This document shows, piece after piece, positions 7,301-10,163 of a DNA stretch of 10,163 bases. The DNA is from an uncultured Bacteroidales bacterium. GTDB taxonomy: Bacteria > Bacteroidota > Bacteroidia > Bacteroidales > F082. The stretch lies in NCBI GenBank assembly GCA_937884015.1, contig CALGBV010000288.1:1-10163 (forward strand), written 5' to 3'. The translations under genes were made by a program, and so were the position numbers. Under the pieces are notes generated by a model that ran no database searches, had not been told where the DNA came from, and saw only the letters and a program-made list of their open reading frames with translations. Numbering within the stretch: position 1 is the first letter of the stretch; every line of letters begins with the position of its first letter.

Positions 7301-7872
7301 ATGGTGTTGTTGACAACATCGTAAGCCACAGGGTTGATGCTCAATGAACCGACCTGGATGCCACGCAAGGTGCCAAGGGTTCTGAAGTCAGCGATAGGAA
7401 GTTCCTGATAACCACGGGTCTGGTAAGCCTTTTCGTCGTAGGCGAAAGGAATGTCTTCAGGCTTCTGGTCCTTGCGGAGGGCTGGCTGCTGAGGAACGAG
7501 GGTCTTGATGCCGTAGTCGGCAAGATTGTAAACGGTTGTCGTGTAGCTCTTCACTTCAACGGTGACATCAGTGGCACCAAAAGGAATGGCAATCAGCTTG
7601 TTGGCTGCTGGCAATGAAGGTGTTCCGATGGAACCGCTTTGATAGGTGTTGTCCATCAAAATGCTTGAAAATTCGCCTTTGACGGTGTTGACGTTGATTG
7701 ATTCAATGCTGCCGAATGAGAAGGTGGCAGAGAATCCTTGCTTGTCGTTGTTGACACAGGTTTGTGCCGACTTGGCTCCGTTCAAGTCGATGCGGCCTTG
7801 GGCCTTGGCTTGTGAGCCGAACAGCATTCCTACAGAGAGGATGACTGTCAAGATAAAGCTAACTTTTTTCAT
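4384..7872 (-). CDS. Lysine-gingipain-like (Kgp-type) C25 cysteine endopeptidase with T9SS sorting domain, 1162 residues
   Basis: Predicted secreted endopeptidase cutting after Lys, exported by Sec and then T9SS. Order: signal peptide 1-24 (AKA|QGR), prodomain about 25-234, C25 catalytic domain about 235-600, Ig-like domain about 601-680, two CARDB-like domains about 687-792 and 795-900, a domain with the DSYGDGWNG motif at 910-918 (about 902-995), fibronectin-III-like domain about 1003-1082, and sorting domain 1091-1162 (YPNP, KGVYFIR). The catalytic set matches Kgp from P. gingivalis: Asp389 (Kgp Asp388), His445 (Kgp 444, in NYTAHGS) and Cys478 (Kgp 477, in GNCC). Lysine-pocket residues Thr443, Asn476, Tyr513, Trp514 and Asp517 are all kept. 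Prodomain Lys134 aligns without gaps to Kgp Lys129, which fills the S1 pocket of the zymogen. The expected prodomain cut is Arg234|Asp235. Kgp is about 1730 residues with haemagglutinin repeats, which are not recognised here. Strong preference for AAC, AAG, ATC and GAC codons suggests high expression. Specificity is inferred from these residues. Confidence 0.96.
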   Translation of the reverse strand: MKKVSFILTVILSVGMLFGSQAKAQGRIDLNGAKSAQTCVNNDKQGFSATFSFGSIESINVNTVKGEFSSILMDNTYQSGSIGTPSLPAANKLIAIPFGATDVTVEVKSYTTTVYNLADYGIKTLVPQQPALRKDQKPEDIPFAYDEKAYQTRGYQELPIADFRTLGTLRGIQVGSLSINPVAYDVVNNTIKVYNDIEVEVSYGRYDETAAYSEFERTFSPYFANIYRQMFNWRDDIYDQHPDLWQSPAKMLVITERTFDKTIEDWVAWKTIKGFYMDVNYTDEIGTSASAIKSFIQQKYAETAPTFLVIIGDKNQVAASATGSETHCVTDLYYMSTDGDEFPEMFHSRMPVETIPQLEAVLEKSLEYEQYTMPDPSYLNNVLLIAGDDSGWGITVGRPAIWYASNYYYNTDHGFENVYEYSHGQWSGCYSHLNTGVGFVNYTAHGSNTSWAGPQFTVSDVNNLTNEHKYFLAMGNCCEAADWGISSACFGEAMIRAPKKAAYAYIGSCPSTYWLNDYYFAVGATSRADGTMPTYEETTMGCYDAIWDDNAYNTVSAIPFIGNLASNAADANGNTLHCSTLYCWQAYHALGDGSIMPFRVQPTENNISHMAIVPIGMSTYEVSAEPGSYVALSKNGVLHGAGMVGETGTLELEIEPITSGGNCILCVTSPRFIPSIEEIPAAALEGAYISVDEYTPANAHVGDESNLNITFKNVGADPTTGTTTVTLSCDDPNLTITNGTASFGVLAPEETAQLNGFRYQIAQGVADGATFRINTTATCGSDTWEGKVTITAGEAVLNFVDFSYPGSFVPGEDVTVIANFKNTGHYMATNAIASIASTSQYVTIDVPTTELGTIDPAGTATAVFHVNVAANCPETEQLPLTFSMVADGGLTAEGTGVLKNACPVIFDLVDSYGDGWNGAKLHVVYSDGTPAEDMTISSGNSATYTREIGNGVHVTVNFVSGQWDSECSYSVKYEDGTIIYQGGHNNCDFDVNCAGGPISEDLYPVENLVANLEGNVVTLTWDAPENAISYNIYRNGIMIAEEIAETTYQEEVDAEMTNNYGVTAVYAEGESLPETAIVVIDLGVEESETEFNIYPNPVSNTLYINGGNAEFSYVMYNGMGQQVANGTAQGAQQISVSDMSKGVYFIRITSGSQTSIQKVVVE

Positions 7873-7874
7873 TG

Positions 7875-7888
7875 ATTAAACGTTTAAT
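7875..7888. repeat. Perfect 14-base palindrome next to the start codon of the Kgp-like gene
   Basis: ATTAAACGTTTAAT is its own reverse complement and ends two bases before the ATG at 7872, inside the leader of the Kgp-like mRNA. As DNA it could be an operator for a dimeric regulator. As RNA it could form only a weak hairpin at the ribosome entry site. No matching copy was noticed before the Rgp-like gene or the third gene, so any role would be specific to this gene. It may also be chance in AT-rich leader sequence. Confidence 0.4.
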
Positions 7889-7936
7889 GATTATTGTGTT
7901 TGTTTGTTGTAATTTGCAATAACTCTATAAAGTCCG

Positions 7937-7967
7937 CAAAGATAGGAATTTTTTCGGCAGGGAAAAA
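7937..7967 (-). promoter_or_regulatory. Promoter of the Kgp-like gene (-7 TATCTTTG, -33-like TTTT)
   Basis: The minus strand has TATCTTTG at 7944-7937, an exact TAnnTTTG match. It is preceded at the usual 19-base spacing by TTTT (7967-7964), one base off the TTTG -33 box. The predicted transcript carries a leader of about 55-60 bases that is rich in A and C and largely free of structure, as is common for well-expressed Bacteroidota genes. This is the best-formed promoter in the window. Confidence 0.7.
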
Positions 7968-8000
7968 CGAATTGAATTAATAATGTGCAAATTAATTCGT
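7967..8000 (-). terminator. AT-rich inverted repeat after the propeller-barrel gene, possible terminator
   Basis: On the minus strand, ACGAATT at 8000-7994 pairs with AATTCGT at 7973-7967. A competing 8-base pair, GAATTAAT (7998-7991) with ATTAATTC (7981-7974), encloses a 9-base loop. A run of T follows the repeat directly. It lies 14 bases after the TGA stop, where a terminator is expected, but the stem is AT-rich and weak. The T run also forms the -33 region of the next promoter, so the element may instead be regulatory. Confidence 0.4.
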
Positions 8001-8014
8001 GAGATGTGGATTTA

Positions 8015-10163
8015 TCAGAAATCTAGATTGAACGACAGGTAGAATTTCGGTTTCTTGCTGATGTTGCCGTCTTCGATGCCCCAAGCCATGTCGCCGCGCA
8101 CGAAATAACCGAAGATCTTGGTTCTCAATCCTAAACCGACCCCGCCCACGATGGGCTCCTTAGGCTCGGTCACGCTGATGCTGAGGTTGCCATCAACGTA
8201 ATGCGAGGTATAAAGCGAGTTGCTCCAATCGTACGGGTTCCATCCTGTCCAGGCTGTGCCGACATCGCCGAAGGCCACAATTTGGAAATTTTTCAGGAAT
8301 TCCATGTTGATGGGTCGGTCAAGAAGGTAGGTGAACACAGGGAAACGCAATTCGCTGTTCAACACGATGAAACTGTTTCCGTTGCGTATGTTCTGATTGA
8401 AGCCGCGCATGTTGGTGGCTAAGGTTTGGTAGGCGTAATTCTGTCCGTAGTCGATAGGCGTGCCGCGGTCGAATTTCGGTATCAGCCAGTTGTCGACGCC
8501 GCCCATGTAATAGATGAGTTTGTTTTGCCCGAATGAGGTACTGCCTGCAATGCGGTTGGCCCAGATGAAATTGCGGTGAATGCGGGTATAGTTGCGGAAA
8601 TCGAAGCCGACGACAAACATGTTTTTCGCACCTTTGGCAATCATCTGGTAATATTCGGCGAAGACTTTGCCACGTGAACCTACATAAAGATTTGTTTCCA
8701 GTTTGCGTGAATTGTCGTAGACGAGTTCGCCGCGCAATCCGCCCCAGTTTTCCATGGTGTTAGGGTCAGCAAGGCTGTAGTCGTTGATGGGCAGGTTTAC
8801 CTTGTAGTCGTTACGGTAAATCAAGGTGCCGCGCAGGCTGAGGATTTCGCTGAACGGATAGCTCAAGGTGTAGAATGCTTCATCGGTGAATGTCCTAATC
8901 AAATAGTCCTGACCGGCATCGGTGACATAGCGGTGGAAGGTCAGCGATTTGTCAAGACGTTTGCTTAAATCGCTGAAACGCAGAATGTATTCGTTGTTGA
9001 CAAGACTCGTGTTCAGTTTCACTCCGGCATCAATTTTTATGTTTTCCATCAGGTCGCTCATGGTGGCGCCTAAGAAAATGTTGAAACCAGAATTGAGGTA
9101 TATTGGCATGATGCCGCCCGTAAACGGCTGATAGCTGTAGCTCAGGCTGCTGAAGTCGATTTGGCTGATGAGCTTGTCGGAGAAAAGCTCCACGTAATAG
9201 TTGTTCGGCCTTTGAACGGTGTCCTTGTAACGGTATCTTTCGGCAGCAATTGGCGCATCTTCAGGAAGGTTTGAATTGGCTGGCGCAATGGAATCGCCTG
9301 GCAAAGTAATGTTTTGCCTTTTGCGTCGCGGTTTGCGGTAACTGGTTGAGAAACGGTGTGTCGTGGTGCGTTTCAATGTGTCAATGATTTGGCTTTGCTG
9401 GGCATCGAGCAACCTTTTTTGAGCGTAAGGACTCATTTGGCTGACGGTGGTTCCGCTGTTTTGCGATAGGAAAGGCGAGAGGTAAAGTTTTTCTCCGTTT
9501 TCATCGGGCAGCAGCATGGCGATGCGGTTGTCGCGCGGATGATAGGAATAGTTGATGATGCTCGATGAATAGTTTGTAAGTTGCCGTGTATGTGTGAAAT
9601 AGCGGTAGTGAACGGTGGTGTCAATGAAACTGATGGCGCTGTCCATTTGGGCTTGGTAGAGGTTGAAAAATCCGTTGCTGTCGCTGAGATAAAGCAAACT
9701 GCCGTCCTTGAGAGCCAAGGGCTTTATGTTGCTGCTCACTTTTTGCTGGGTCAGGTTTTGGAGCAACTCGTTTTTTTCGGCATAATGATAGGCGTAAATG
9801 TTGAAATGCGGGGCTTGCACCGATTGCTTGATTTTCGGATGCAGCGAATCGGAAACGCGGTTTGAACTGAAATAAATCTGCTTGTCGTCGGCGGAAAAAA
9901 CGGGATTCAGGTCGGTATGAAAATCGTTGGTGATTTGCTCGACGGTGTTCGAGAAAAGGTTGTAAACGAAAATGTCGGGCTTTCCGTCGCGGGTGGCGGC
10001 GATGACGATTTTGCGGCTTTTATGTGCGTAGGAAAATGATGTTATTTTCTGAAATTCAAAAAGATAGGTTTGTGCTTTTTTCTTCGTGTTGATGTCGATG
10101 TTGCACAATTGAATCTTGCCCTTTTCCTCGATAATGAAGGAAAGTATCTCGCCGTTAGGATGC
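8015..10163 (-). CDS. PD40 (TolB-like) beta-propeller fused to Omp85-type outer-membrane barrel, 5' end outside the window
   Basis: The frame is open from the window edge to the TGA at 8017-8015, giving 715 visible residues; the true start lies beyond 10163. The first 250 or so visible residues hold PD40/WD40-like propeller blades, for example ATRDGKPDIFVYN near 57-68, NPVFSADDKQIYFSSNR near 86-102 and LLYLSDSNGFFNLY near 156-169. A low-complexity linker with a basic cluster (RKPRRKR, about 276-282) follows. From about 320 to the end, alternating-pattern strands form an Omp85/surface-antigen barrel, with the family's RGF motif (MRGF, 585-588), then LNSELRFP, AFGDVGTAW and a C-terminal Phe typical of barrel proteins. 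Proteins of this layout are found across Bacteroidota, often annotated as TolB-like. The substrate is unknown, and there is no evidence that it is the T9SS translocon. A role in envelope assembly is inferred. It lies 142 bases upstream of the Kgp-like gene, which has its own promoter, so operon membership is doubtful. Confidence 0.85.
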   Translation of the reverse strand, partial: HPNGEILSFIIEEKGKIQLCNIDINTKKKAQTYLFEFQKITSFSYAHKSRKIVIAATRDGKPDIFVYNLFSNTVEQITNDFHTDLNPVFSADDKQIYFSSNRVSDSLHPKIKQSVQAPHFNIYAYHYAEKNELLQNLTQQKVSSNIKPLALKDGSLLYLSDSNGFFNLYQAQMDSAISFIDTTVHYRYFTHTRQLTNYSSSIINYSYHPRDNRIAMLLPDENGEKLYLSPFLSQNSGTTVSQMSPYAQKRLLDAQQSQIIDTLKRTTTHRFSTSYRKPRRKRQNITLPGDSIAPANSNLPEDAPIAAERYRYKDTVQRPNNYYVELFSDKLISQIDFSSLSYSYQPFTGGIMPIYLNSGFNIFLGATMSDLMENIKIDAGVKLNTSLVNNEYILRFSDLSKRLDKSLTFHRYVTDAGQDYLIRTFTDEAFYTLSYPFSEILSLRGTLIYRNDYKVNLPINDYSLADPNTMENWGGLRGELVYDNSRKLETNLYVGSRGKVFAEYYQMIAKGAKNMFVVGFDFRNYTRIHRNFIWANRIAGSTSFGQNKLIYYMGGVDNWLIPKFDRGTPIDYGQNYAYQTLATNMRGFNQNIRNGNSFIVLNSELRFPVFTYLLDRPINMEFLKNFQIVAFGDVGTAWTGWNPYDWSNSLYTSHYVDGNLSISVTEPKEPIVGGVGLGLRTKIFGYFVRGDMAWGIEDGNISKKPKFYLSFNLDF

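Noticed and set aside
8015..10108. A TTG start at 10108 for the propeller-barrel gene
   Set aside because: The frame stays open for 18 more codons to the window edge and encodes propeller-like sequence. There is no signal peptide after the TTG, so the gene is cut by the window and does not start there.

Overview
The window comes from a member of the Bacteroidota, most likely the order Bacteroidales. Three things point there: type IX secretion (T9SS) C-terminal sorting domains, promoters with the Bacteroidota -7 element TAnnTTTG, and large secreted C25 peptidases of the gingipain family. All four genes lie on the minus strand, so transcription runs from high to low coordinates, and the window is almost fully coding. 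No RNA gene, CRISPR array, insertion sequence or integrase was seen, and no gap between genes exceeds 142 bases.

Layout in transcription order. (1) 10163-8015: the 3' part of a gene for an outer-membrane protein that joins a TolB-like (PD40) beta-propeller to an Omp85-type beta-barrel. (2) 7872-4384: a complete 1162-residue protease that resembles lysine gingipain (Kgp) residue by residue, including the lysine-recognition residues. It has its own promoter and is followed by a UUCG-loop hairpin terminator. (3) 4275-697: a complete 1192-residue protease that resembles arginine gingipain (Rgp), with the arginine-recognition Asp and Trp kept, and its own -7 element. (4) 633-1: the signal peptide and most of the prodomain of a third, Rgp-type paralogue that runs off the window.

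The notable content is a tandem locus with one Kgp-like, one Rgp-like and one further Rgp-type protease. In Porphyromonas gingivalis the kgp, rgpA and rgpB genes are unlinked. Catalytic residues, S1-pocket residues and the basic residue that each prodomain places in the S1 pocket all agree on an Arg/Lys specificity split. The prodomain junctions appear crossed: the Rgp-like zymogen has Lys at the expected cut and the Kgp-like zymogen has Arg. This suggests, as inference, that the two proteases activate each other. Both full-length proteins lack recognisable copies of the gingipain haemagglutinin-adhesin repeats and instead carry different sets of Ig-like, CARDB-like, jelly-roll-like and fibronectin-III-like modules before very similar sorting domains. 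The likely picture is a surface proteolysis locus, exported by Sec and then T9SS, that degrades host or dietary protein at Arg and Lys.
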